From Anaerolineales bacterium UBA6668 (GTDB lineage Bacteria > Chloroflexota > Anaerolineae > Anaerolineales > UBA6668), in NCBI GenBank assembly GCA_002455215.1, contig DKKK01000183.1:2152-12374 (forward strand): a stretch of DNA of 10,223 bases, given 5' to 3'. Below are positions 1 through 8,700 of the stretch, piece after piece; the stretch's first letter is position 1, and the number at the start of each line of letters is the position of its first letter. Below the pieces are notes generated by a model. The model worked only from the letters and a program-made list of their open reading frames with translations. It had not been told where the DNA came from and ran no database searches. The translations under genes were made by a program, and so were the position numbers.

Positions 1-3000
1 GACTGGTTGCTTCAAGCGCATTGACAAGCAAAATGTCGAGCATATCAGACAGCCAAATTTTTGGAAAGTTGACGCTAATTGGCTGGTTACTCGATTCAAA
101 ACGGATGTTAATTTTGGCTAGCCATTTTTTTCGGATTTCCACAAACTCCTGAACGGCAACGTTGATATCATGGCTACTCACTTTATCCGTATGGGTTTGA
201 ATATAGGCTGACTGATTGTTGATTTTTGAAAAAACAGTATCCAAAGCCGTAAGCATACCTTGTAGCCCGCCCTGAATGTGTTGCGTCAGTGCTTCTTTTG
301 ATTCGAAATCATTGGGAGCAAGAGACTTCTGGGTTGATTTTATCTCCAACCCCACAATCGCTAAGTGTGGTGTAATCGCATGTCTCCAAATTTGATGGGC
401 TTTCTTTTGCCAGTTGACATCTAGTTGCTGTTGTAACTGTCTTTGGGTAAACTGAAGGGCTTCTGCGTCATCAATTCTTTTAAATGCCTGTGCAACCAAT
501 TGCGCAATCATTTTCAGTTGCTCAATTTGATACCCCGAAAACTCATGCGAAAAGCGATTACGAGCCAACAAGGCAATGCGCCGAACTCCCTGATGAATTT
601 TTGACTCCCACTCAGCAGGCACACCCAAGAAGGCTTTGTAGCCAGTTTCTTGCGCCGCCGGATTAATTCCATCTGCTTCGGTTGCGTTAGAAATGTTAAT
701 GGTCTCGCCATCCACAATAATGCGTTTGGTGAAGCCATTGGGGCGTGCTTTGGTTTGGTATTCGACATCACCTTCCACTGTATTGGCGTGAAATGCGCGA
801 CCTGGTTTATTCTCCTTATGGTCCCAAAAACGCACATTGCCATCATCCACCGAAAGTAAATCACGAATGACTTTGGCAGTCTCTAAGGCAATCTTAAATT
901 GATCATTCGTACTGGATAGGAAAGAAATGAAATTATTTACCTGCGCTTGATGGTTTTCCCGTAGGATGCGATTGAAGGCAATCAATGCAATATCTTTTAA
1001 GCGGTTGACCGTATCCTGCGTAGTGTCGTGTGTTTCTGGAAACGGGCAAAGCTGGGGATGTTCGACGTTGATGACCCAAAACTTATCAAAGTCTGTCTTG
1101 AGCGGAATGACAATTTCGGAACGCGTTGTGGCACAGATGGGCTGATAAGTAACTTCCTTAGACACATCTTGTGTGATGCTGATTTGATTGGTGTCGAATG
1201 CTTTCCCAATCAATCCACTCCCGACATCCATATTTTCGGGCATCTCAAGCGGGGAATAAGTTCGCAATTGCACTTTTCCGCTTTTTTTCTCAGCGATACT
1301 TACGAACAACGGGGTTTGCTTCGTCAGAGTTCCAATGATTTTTGAAATGAAATGCACTAAACTCGTTTCGAATGCTTCGACCGTAGCTATTTTGCTCAAG
1401 GTATCCAGCATAGCATCTAGTTCGGATTGCAATCGTTTTCGCCGCAATTCTCGCTTGCTGTCAATCAGTTTGGCAAGAATCAGCGTCAAATTTCGGCTAA
1501 TTGCTACGGCTTGGTTTTGAAAACTCACGGAAAACTTTCGCTGGCGTTGATAATTAACAAAAATCAACCCCAACTTATTCTCGCCCTGAATCAACGGCAA
1601 GGCAAAAAGGGATTGCGTTCCACTTTGGCGGGTAAATTCGCTTTTCTTAAAATTATCATCCTCGGCGGTATTTTCCACCCATTCTGGTTTTTTTTCGCCT
1701 AAAATCCGGATTAAATCGGGGTCATCCGCGCTGGTTTTGGCTTCAAACCCCAATTTTGTGCCATTCACAGTTGGGTAAAACTGTTGTTTTCGCTCAACCC
1801 AAGAATGTAAACGGACGCTATCTGCCCCAAAAGCCATTTTTAATTGTTCAACAAAACTTCCTAATGCGGTATCCAAATCGGTTTGAATCGCCAGATGCGA
1901 AAGTTCGGCAAGTAAGGTATAGTTATTTAGCGCAACATCCAGGGCATAAGCAGTCTGCAAAACAGATGCGGCTTGTCGGACAAATTGACCGATATTACTT
2001 TCCAAGCGAGTTGAGTAGGGCGTATCCCGAAATAGTAAGAAAGCAATTCCATTCCCTTCGTCTTCTGCATTGACAGTGGGAATTGGGAAACCCCACACGC
2101 TGGTCACGTTCTTTCGGGAACAAAACTGTTGCAGTGCGCTAGGAATTGCTTCCTTTGAATATTTTTGACACACTGTGACTTGCCGAATTTGCCGAATTTC
2201 CGCCTCGCCTAATGGACCCTCAAAAAGCGCATATTCGTTTGCTGTAATTTTGTCGGAGCTTAAGTTTTTCTCAATTTCGAAACGTTTGCTACTAGGATTA
2301 TAAACCCAATATGACACAAAATCTGCTTTGGAAAGTTTCCGCAGGTCAGCCACAAATTGGTCTACCGTAGGGTGAAATTTTGTTTGGATGGCTATGCGTT
2401 GAATCGCTCCTCTAATAAATTGGTCGGTTTCTCCACGCCAATAGCGAGCGAGTACGCCAGAAATGCGAGCGGCTAAATTTTTTGCAAGTTCAATTTGAAA
2501 GGGCGTAAAAGGGCGGGCTGTGAGTAGATGGTCAAAACTGAAGGAGCCAATCACCTGTTTGGTAACAATATCTCGAATTGGCACCCATAGGGTGGATGCA
2601 ATTCCAGCATTTCGCAGAACACATCGGATTTCCCCCAACTCACCCGCATAATTTGCCACATCATCGATGATAATCGTTTCCCCACCCTCAAACAATTTTT
2701 GTTCATCAGGTATGTCTTTAATCGAAAACTTTTTTCTCCCAATTTTGTGGACAGAAACCTCTTTACGGATGGTTTCCTCAGCAACGATCTGGGCAAAATC
2801 GCTGTTGATCCGTTTGACAAAAGCACTGTGTTCTATTTTTAGCACTTCGCAGGCGGTTTTACAAATCCACTTGTAAATGGCTTGCTCGTTTTCGATGCTG
2901 TCAGGAAAGCCTTCAAGCGCCCTGTTCAATGTTTGCAATTGCACGACTTCGTTTTCAAGCTGGGATTGGCGTGCCGCAGTCACCAATAGGTTAATCAGGT

Positions 3001-3370
3001 CAGCGTTGCGAACATCTTTTGGAATACAGCGGGAAGCACCAACGCGAAAACTTTCATCCATCAGTTCATCCGTAACAAAGCCGCTCAATACAATGACTTG
3101 AGTGGAGGTGGATTTTGTTCGAATTTCTCGGATTAAGGAAATGGCAAACTCTTGGGTTTCTGCGCCATCTTCTTTAGGAATGTGGCTATCCAACAATACC
3201 ACATCAAATAGGTGTTGTTCTAGCAGGCTTTGTGTTTTAACCACCGTTTGGGCAGTTTCCACAACCCACCCAGAGGTCTTTTTATCAGCTTGGACTTTTT
3301 GGCTAAAATTTTTCAGCAATTCAGATTCGTCTTCTACAATTAAGAGTTTGGTTGTTTTTTTGTTGGTCAT
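1..3370 (-). CDS. REC - five GAF - histidine kinase hybrid sensor protein (partial, C-terminus beyond window)
   Basis: Soluble signalling protein. One uninterrupted frame runs from the ATG at 3370 to base 2 (1123 codons), with no stop or frameshift. Residues about 8-130 are a receiver domain: acidic pair E13-D14, phosphoacceptor D61 in LLDSHIP, S96 in VLSG, and K118 in PKD, so all phosphotransfer residues are present. A helical, probably coiled-coil linker (about 130-160) follows. Then come about five GAF-like units, by my reading of spacing and hydrophobic pattern: roughly 150-305, 316-480, 483-640, 648-805 and 812-970. A Gln-rich helix leads into a dimerisation region with H997 in RHAITPHL. 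An ATPase N box is visible at N1117 (LLVNALEA), where the window ends, so the G boxes are unseen. The acidic residue that normally follows the H-box histidine is Ala here. No transmembrane segment is seen. It lies 12 bases downstream of the S1-kinase gene, so the two are probably translated from one mRNA. The GAF ligands are unknown. Confidence 0.9.
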   Translation of the reverse strand, partial: MTNKKTTKLLIVEDESELLKNFSQKVQADKKTSGWVVETAQTVVKTQSLLEQHLFDVVLLDSHIPKEDGAETQEFAISLIREIRTKSTSTQVIVLSGFVTDELMDESFRVGASRCIPKDVRNADLINLLVTAARQSQLENEVVQLQTLNRALEGFPDSIENEQAIYKWICKTACEVLKIEHSAFVKRINSDFAQIVAEETIRKEVSVHKIGRKKFSIKDIPDEQKLFEGGETIIIDDVANYAGELGEIRCVLRNAGIASTLWVPIRDIVTKQVIGSFSFDHLLTARPFTPFQIELAKNLAARISGVLARYWRGETDQFIRGAIQRIAIQTKFHPTVDQFVADLRKLSKADFVSYWVYNPSSKRFEIEKNLSSDKITANEYALFEGPLGEAEIRQIRQVTVCQKYSKEAIPSALQQFCSRKNVTSVWGFPIPTVNAEDEGNGIAFLLFRDTPYSTRLESNIGQFVRQAASVLQTAYALDVALNNYTLLAELSHLAIQTDLDTALGSFVEQLKMAFGADSVRLHSWVERKQQFYPTVNGTKLGFEAKTSADDPDLIRILGEKKPEWVENTAEDDNFKKSEFTRQSGTQSLFALPLIQGENKLGLIFVNYQRQRKFSVSFQNQAVAISRNLTLILAKLIDSKRELRRKRLQSELDAMLDTLSKIATVEAFETSLVHFISKIIGTLTKQTPLFVSIAEKKSGKVQLRTYSPLEMPENMDVGSGLIGKAFDTNQISITQDVSKEVTYQPICATTRSEIVIPLKTDFDKFWVINVEHPQLCPFPETHDTTQDTVNRLKDIALIAFNRILRENHQAQVNNFISFLSSTNDQFKIALETAKVIRDLLSVDDGNVRFWDHKENKPGRAFHANTVEGDVEYQTKARPNGFTKRIIVDGETINISNATEADGINPAAQETGYKAFLGVPAEWESKIHQGVRRIALLARNRFSHEFSGYQIEQLKMIAQLVAQAFKRIDDAEALQFTQRQLQQQLDVNWQKKAHQIWRHAITPHLAIVGLEIKSTQKSLAPNDFESKEALTQHIQGGLQGMLTALDTVFSKINNQSAYIQTHTDKVSSHDINVAVQEFVEIRKKWLAKINIRFESSNQPISVNFPKIWLSDMLDILLVNALEATS

Positions 3371-3373
3371 TGG

Positions 3374-3380
3374 TTCCCCC
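3374..3380 (-). promoter_or_regulatory. Ribosome binding site of the REC-GAF kinase gene
   Basis: On the minus strand GGGGGAA lies five bases before the ATG at 3370, inside the 12-base gap after the upstream stop codon. It is G-rich rather than a perfect GGAGG, but it supports this start. The receiver domain also begins within ten residues of it. Confidence 0.55.
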
Positions 3381-3382
3381 GT

Positions 3383-5566
3383 TTAACGAGCAATTTTTAT
3401 TTGCAAACAAAATGTACTGCCGATGCCCATCAGACTATTCGCTAATTCTAAATTGCCTTGCATGGACAACGCCAATTGCTGACTGACATAGAGACCTTGC
3501 CCACTGCCATCTTCGCGGGTGGTCCAGCCAAATTCAAAAATACGTTGCCAATTTTCAAAATGGATACCAGGTCCCTCATCCCGGAAATGTAAATGGATAA
3601 ACCCATTGCTATCGGCATGAGTTTCGATATGGATTGTTTTTCCAACTCCGCGCCCGCTTTGCATATGTTGAAAAGCATTAAGGATTAGATTCGTAGCAAT
3701 ATGATTAAAATGATATTCTGAACCGAACAAAGTCAGTGGGTTGTCTTGAATTTTGTAGTCAATGTTGCATTCTGGGAATTGTTTCTTTGCAAAAAATGCC
3801 CATTGTTTGAGTGTTGCAAGCGCTCGGCTTAATTCGAAGGTTGTAACCGCGTCATTTTTCGCAAGCAAAGTTTTTTGGTAATTTCGAGTGGTTAATCGAA
3901 GCGTACTGACCGAACGGCGAATTCTTTGTGCCTGTTCAATAATCGTTGATTTCTTCTGTTTTGTTACACTGTTTTCTAAATTCTCTGCAAGGACCTCCAA
4001 TGTCAAAATTTGATTGGCAATTTCATGTGCAAAGTTACTAGAAAACTGTCCCAAAATGGTCAGCTGGTCCATAAGCATATTGCGCCTGACCGTTTCTGCG
4101 CGTTCCAAGAATGCCGCTATTAAATAAGCAACCGCGCGGGTATCGCGTAAATGGTAACTATGCAATTTGTTTGGAGACTTGGCGAAAATACACAGCACAT
4201 ATTGCTTGTCGCGGATCTCGGTTGGGATAGGGGTGCCTGCGACACCAGCGAATTCCAGCAAGTCTAGTAAATGGCGGTATTTTTCTGTTTCATCTTTAAT
4301 ATCGGGATAAATGCAGGATTTTTGGGTTCGCACGCAGTCTGCCACTGGGCTTTTGTGTAGCTGTGCGTCTAAGTTAAGCTCTTCTCGGGTGATTCCAGCG
4401 CAAGAATGGATTTTTATCTGTTTGGTTTGATTTGTGAGCTCGAATAAAATCGCAATATCAGCAGGGGTATCTGCTAATAAAGAATCGAGTAAATTTTCTA
4501 TCTGATTCCCCAAATCCTTTTTTTGTAGTGCGTGAGTATCAACTGTAAGAATGGCTTTGCTTGGTATGGGTTGATTAATTTGTGAAGTCCATAATCGTTG
4601 GTCGTATTTTGATTGAATGCGTTGCAGAGTGTTTGCCAATTCTGTTTCAGAAAAATTAGTATCAATTCGTTCTGCTTGACCGGGCCACAACTGTGGATTC
4701 TTTCTGACTTCATCAAACACGTCTGACGTGCAAATTAAGATAATGGCTAAACTTTCTAGTCGCAACTTAAGGGTGCGGATCCAATGCAACTTGGTTTTGT
4801 GAGCCGAGTCAATGGTTGGAATTTTCGCCACAATCATAGCGAGCTCGCTGGGTAGAAGGTCAAGCGCATCGGGTAGGTTGGTATCAACCATGAGTTCAAC
4901 CCGAAATCCCCATCGCTCAAAAAAATCAACCAATTTTTGTCCATGAAATAAATCGTCATCTACTATCCAAACCGGATTGCCCACCTGCTTATCTGGAGAT
5001 GTAAAATTTTCATTTAGGACGGGCTCAAAATCTTCCAACGGGTCTTTGGAAATTGCATGGGCAATGGTTTGAGCTTTTTGCAGTTGAAGAATTCGTCGTT
5101 TGGTGCTCAGGATAGCTATCTTGCGCTCGTGCCGAATACCCAAAATCGTAAATTCTATGCGGTCCAGATGATGTAGAAACTCTTGGGGTGAATTGATTTG
5201 CCATGGGGTCATTTCAGATTTTGGCAAGAACCCGCGTATGTTGTCGGCTGTATCAATCCAGGCGCCATCAGAAAAAACATGTGCGACTGTACCTTGCAAA
5301 ACATCCCCAATGTGGCGTTCTTTGCTAAATGTCAACCAAGGATCCAACTCTGGGTTACGCAGGCTATATTCTGATAAAAATTCGTTGGTTTCGTTTTTTA
5401 TCAGGCGAACCGATAGAACATCTCCAAAATGAAATGTACTCAGCACATCCAAGTTTGGATCCCAGGATAGCTCTCTTTTGCGTATATACCCTCTGGAGCC
5501 GTCAGAAAAACTGACAAAAACCCCAAATGAATAAATCGCTTCAACCGTACATTTTTTATTGAGCAT
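3383..5566 (-). CDS. S1-S1 - pseudo-receiver - GAF - histidine kinase
   Basis: Soluble histidine kinase of 727 aa, complete. Residues about 4-56 and 86-158 are two S1-type OB folds: the first has FGVFV and DGSRGYI, the second has GTVAHVF and RGFLPKSEM. S1 folds usually bind RNA. Residues about 198-318 look like a receiver domain, with the acidic cluster D203-D205 and T280-S281. The phosphoacceptor position holds V246 and the usual Lys position holds T303, so it should not accept phosphate. A GAF-like domain spans about 350-488. The kinase core follows: H box H514-E515-I-A-N518, N box N626/N630 (NLILNA), G1 DEGPG (663-667), F box IFEFGWTT, G2 GSGQGL (687-692). All catalytic signatures are present. 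No membrane segment is seen. The start is supported by GGAGG nine bases upstream and by the S1 fold beginning at once. It is the first gene of a two-gene or longer operon. The signal sensed is unknown. Confidence 0.93.
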   Translation of the reverse strand: MLNKKCTVEAIYSFGVFVSFSDGSRGYIRKRELSWDPNLDVLSTFHFGDVLSVRLIKNETNEFLSEYSLRNPELDPWLTFSKERHIGDVLQGTVAHVFSDGAWIDTADNIRGFLPKSEMTPWQINSPQEFLHHLDRIEFTILGIRHERKIAILSTKRRILQLQKAQTIAHAISKDPLEDFEPVLNENFTSPDKQVGNPVWIVDDDLFHGQKLVDFFERWGFRVELMVDTNLPDALDLLPSELAMIVAKIPTIDSAHKTKLHWIRTLKLRLESLAIILICTSDVFDEVRKNPQLWPGQAERIDTNFSETELANTLQRIQSKYDQRLWTSQINQPIPSKAILTVDTHALQKKDLGNQIENLLDSLLADTPADIAILFELTNQTKQIKIHSCAGITREELNLDAQLHKSPVADCVRTQKSCIYPDIKDETEKYRHLLDLLEFAGVAGTPIPTEIRDKQYVLCIFAKSPNKLHSYHLRDTRAVAYLIAAFLERAETVRRNMLMDQLTILGQFSSNFAHEIANQILTLEVLAENLENSVTKQKKSTIIEQAQRIRRSVSTLRLTTRNYQKTLLAKNDAVTTFELSRALATLKQWAFFAKKQFPECNIDYKIQDNPLTLFGSEYHFNHIATNLILNAFQHMQSGRGVGKTIHIETHADSNGFIHLHFRDEGPGIHFENWQRIFEFGWTTREDGSGQGLYVSQQLALSMQGNLELANSLMGIGSTFCLQIKIAR

Positions 5567-5575
5567 TAAATAAAG

Positions 5576-5580
5576 CCTCC
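5576..5580 (-). promoter_or_regulatory. Ribosome binding site of the S1-kinase gene
   Basis: A perfect GGAGG on the minus strand lies nine bases before the ATG at 5566. It fixes the start of the first gene of the kinase operon. Confidence 0.75.
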
Positions 5581-5671
5581 AAATTACTTACTACATTATC
5601 AACCACAACCGTAAAATTATTCTTGTCAAATCCTTGCAAAAATTTGGAATTTCCTCGGAACTTTTTCCCTC

Positions 5672-5700
5672 TCGCCAGCATCTTTATCTAGGCGTACAAT
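5672..5700 (+). promoter_or_regulatory. Possible sigma70-type promoter of the A2M gene
   Basis: TACAAT at 5695-5700 is five of six to the -10 consensus. Seventeen bases upstream, TCGCCA (5672-5677) is a weak four of six match to TTGACA. Transcription would begin around 5706-5709, leaving a leader of about 30 bases before the ATG. The weak -35 element could mean activator dependence. This is an eye-read match in AT-rich DNA and may be fortuitous. Confidence 0.3.
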
Positions 5701-5712
5701 GTAATTATGCGC
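5692..5712. promoter_or_regulatory. Imperfect palindrome, candidate operator
   Basis: GCGTACAAT and ATTATGCGC form a 9-3-9 inverted repeat around a GTA centre, with seven of nine positions complementary. It covers the candidate -10 hexamer of the A2M gene, where a dimeric regulator could block or modulate initiation. The arms are short and AT-rich in the middle, so chance is possible. Confidence 0.3.
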
Positions 5713-5727
5713 TGATAGTTCAACATC

Positions 5728-5733
5728 TGAGGA
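5728..5733 (+). promoter_or_regulatory. Ribosome binding site of the A2M gene
   Basis: TGAGGA places GAGG five bases before the ATG at 5738. That start gives a well-formed lipoprotein signal peptide, which supports it independently. Confidence 0.65.
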
Positions 5734-5737
5734 CCCT

Positions 5738-8700
5738 ATGAAAACTCGCTCATTATTGATATGTTCCCTCTTGTTTGCTGTGGCATGCGGCGTTTTGCCC
5801 AACCCACTCGCCAAACCGACACCCCTCCCCACCGTGCCCCCGCTGGTGGCGGAAGTGTCCCCCACGGCGGGTGAAACCTTGCCCACCGATGGTGCTATCG
5901 TGCTATATTTTGACCAAGCCATGCAAGCGGATTCGGTCGAAAAAGCGGTGAGTTTTAGCCCGGCAGTCAGCGGCAAATGGCAATGGCTAGATGACCGCAC
6001 GGCGCAATTCACCCCTAACAATGCGCTTGCACCCGCACAGCGTTACACACTCACCATTGCCAATAGCGCCACTTCCATCAAGGGCATTCCTTTGGCGCAA
6101 AGTGTTGATTTTACGGTGGATACTGAAGGGCTTTTGACCGTCAGTGAGTTGATTCCAGCAGATGGTAGTGCCGAAATTGGGGTGGATAGCTCCATCACCG
6201 TCATCTTTAATCGTCCGGTGGTGCCGTTGTTACTCTCCAGCGATGCCAAAGACCTACCCCAGCCGCTTAGCATCTCCCCTGCGCTAGCAGGGAAGGGCGA
6301 GTGGGTCAACACCAGTATTTATGTGTTTCGTCCTAGCCAGCCACTGGCAGGTGCGACTACCTACACCGTGCAAGTCCAACCCGGTGGGGCAGGCACTGCC
6401 CTTGCCAACTTGCAAGAAACCGTCACCAGCAGTTTCACTACCCTAGCGCCCGCCGTTTTGAGCGTTGAAGTAGAAACCTACGACAACCGCGTGCCGTTGG
6501 ATGCACCGATTCGGGTTCTTTTCAATCAGCCGATGAACCGCACTGCGGTAGAGTCTGCCATTACCCTAAATAGCCTGCCGTTTTTGGGTAAGTATGAGTG
6601 GAGCGATGACGGACTTTCGGTTGCCATCACTGCCGACCCCAAACTCCAACACGACACCGCTTATACTTTTGCGGTGGGGCGTCAAGCAAAGGCGGCGAGC
6701 GGCGAAGTGGGGCTGGCTCAGGACTTTGAGCAAAACTTTGTTACACTGCCCCTGCCCAAAGTTATCAAAACTGAACCCGCTGATGGCGAAAAAGAAGTGC
6801 CGAGTTATCGCGGCATTTCGGTAGATTTTAATACCTTGATGGATGAAGAGTCGCTGAAAAAGCATATCAAGATAGACCCACCCCCTGCTAACGACTACAA
6901 CAACGCCTACTTTTCAAGCTATGGCTTTGAGTATTACCTAAATACGCCGATACTGCCCACCACAGACTACACACTCACCATTGGAGCAGATGTGCAGGAT
7001 GTGTACGGCAATCGTTTGGGGCAAGAGCAAGTGATTCATTTCCGCTCGGCAGATATTCCTCCGCATGTGTATTTAGCGTTACCAGGTGAAATTGGCTTGT
7101 TCTCCGCCTACGCCCCGACCGAATTATTCTACGTTTTCACCAACACGCACCACTTGCAAGCCGGATTGTGGCGCATGTCAGTGGAAGATTTTGGGCGTTT
7201 TCAGGACTGGAGCGAGCCTAATTTCCGAGAAAATTACAATCCCAACCCTGACCAAGCCATTGTCAACTTGGACATTCCCGTCGAACCCGTATTAAACGAA
7301 ACCATCTACCAAAAAGTACCACTGCCCGCCGAAGGGGTAAACCTGCCACCGGGTTTGTACTATCTAAAAACGATTCACCCGATTAATGATGAACCGCTCC
7401 GCCATTTCCTCATCGTGGCGGATGTGAATATTAGCCTAAAGTCTACCTATGACCAAGCCGCGGTGTGGGTCACGGATATGCAAAGCGGTTTACCGGTGGC
7501 TGGGCGGCAGGTGGTGTTGTACGGGCGGGGCAACAAGGTTTTGGCGGAAGGGGTGACGGATGCCAACGGTTATTGGCAAACTGCACTAGCAAACCAAACC
7601 AATGAAGCTCTGTGGTTAATGGCGGTGGCAGATGCCCGCGATCAAGACCCTGCCGGGCTGGGTATCACTACCACTGATTGGGTAGATGGCATTGCCCCGT
7701 GGAGTTTTAATGTACCAACCAGTTGGCAACGGCAAACACAGGAAGGCTATCTATATACTGACCGCCCGATTTACCGCCCGGGACAGGTGGTGTACTTCAA
7801 GGGGCTGTTGCGCCAAGAAGATGATGCCCGCTTCCAATTGCCTGAAGCCGGACACAAAGTGACCATTTCCATTACCAATGACCAATACGAAGAAATTTAC
7901 CGCCAAAACCTGCCGGTAAATGACTATGGCACACTCAATGGTGAAGTACAACTTTCTGAAGATGCCGGAACCGGCTCCTATCGCTTATTAATGCAAGATG
8001 GTGAAAACTTTAGCCGTGAGATTTATTTCACAGTAGCAGAATTTGTCAAACCAGAATTTCAGGTGAAGCTAACCCCCGAAAAACCTGCCTACCTAGCCGG
8101 AGAAACCGTGCGAGCTACGGTGGAAAGTACCTTCTTTTTTGGCGGGGGTGTGTCGAATGCTGACGTGAGCTATACCGTGCTGACCGCCGATTATAGCTTT
8201 CCTTGGACGGGAGACGGTTGGTACAGTTTTTACAATTATGACGAAACCGCCGATGTCAGCGGACCGACCTATGGCGTGTATGGCGAAGTACTGGCACAAG
8301 GTAGCGGAAAAACCGATGGTAGCGGCAAATTTGTCATTGAACTACCTGCCAATTTGGGCGACCGCATCGGCTCTCAATTGTTTACCATTGAAGCCACGGT
8401 GGCAGATTTAAACCAACGCATTGTCAGTGGTCGTACTGAAGTGGTCGTACATCGCGGCGAATTTTACGTGGGTATCAATGCCAAAGATTATGTTTCTACT
8501 GCGGGTGAGCCTGCCGAAATGCAATTGATTACCACCGATTGGCAAAGCCAAGCCGCCCCTAACCAAACGGTGAATGTGACCGCCGCTAAGGTGGAATGGT
8601 TCAACGTGCAAGAAGAAGACGAATTTGGCAACAAAGTGTGGACTTGGGAGCGCAAAGAAACCCAAGTTTATACAGGAAGTACCACCACCGCTGGTGATGG

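Larger units (their letters stand above)
5567..5737. promoter_or_regulatory. Divergent intergenic control region
   Basis: This 171-base, AT-rich gap separates the minus-strand kinase operon from the plus-strand A2M gene and must hold promoters for both. On the minus strand a perfect TTGACA (5629-5624) is followed by GATAAT (5600-5595). The 23-base spacing is too long for a standard sigma70 promoter, so I do not call it one. On the plus strand a TACAAT lies at 5695-5700. No convincing small gene or terminator hairpin is seen here. Confidence 0.6.

Noticed and set aside
1028..1702. Several plus-strand open frames opposite the multi-GAF kinase gene
   Set aside because: They are short, overlap one another and oppose a continuous 1123-codon frame with receiver, GAF and kinase motifs.
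2181..2198. Perfect 9-base tandem repeat (TGCCGAATT twice)
   Set aside because: It simply encodes the duplicated tripeptide IRQ-IRQ in a helix of the kinase protein. A single short duplication has no further support as a functional repeat.
3355..3361. Run of seven A on the coding strand at codons 3-5 of the multi-GAF kinase gene, with a run of eight at 1688-1695
   Set aside because: Such runs can allow slippage or phase variation, but Lys-rich AT-biased genes carry them by chance and the frame is intact through all of them.
3371..3382. Possible terminator or regulatory element between the two kinase genes
   Set aside because: The gap is only 12 bases, holds the ribosome binding site, and has no hairpin; it fits an operon junction.
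5595..5629. TTGACA and GATAAT on the minus strand as a promoter for the kinase operon
   Set aside because: The hexamers are good but separated by 23 bases, well outside the usual 16-19, so they were not called as a sigma70 promoter.
5626..6021. A 131-codon minus-strand open frame across the divergent gap and the start of the A2M gene
   Set aside because: Most of it is antisense to the A2M signal peptide and first Ig repeat, its composition is Ser/Thr/Gly-rich without recognisable motifs, and the plus-strand frame is a clear protein family.
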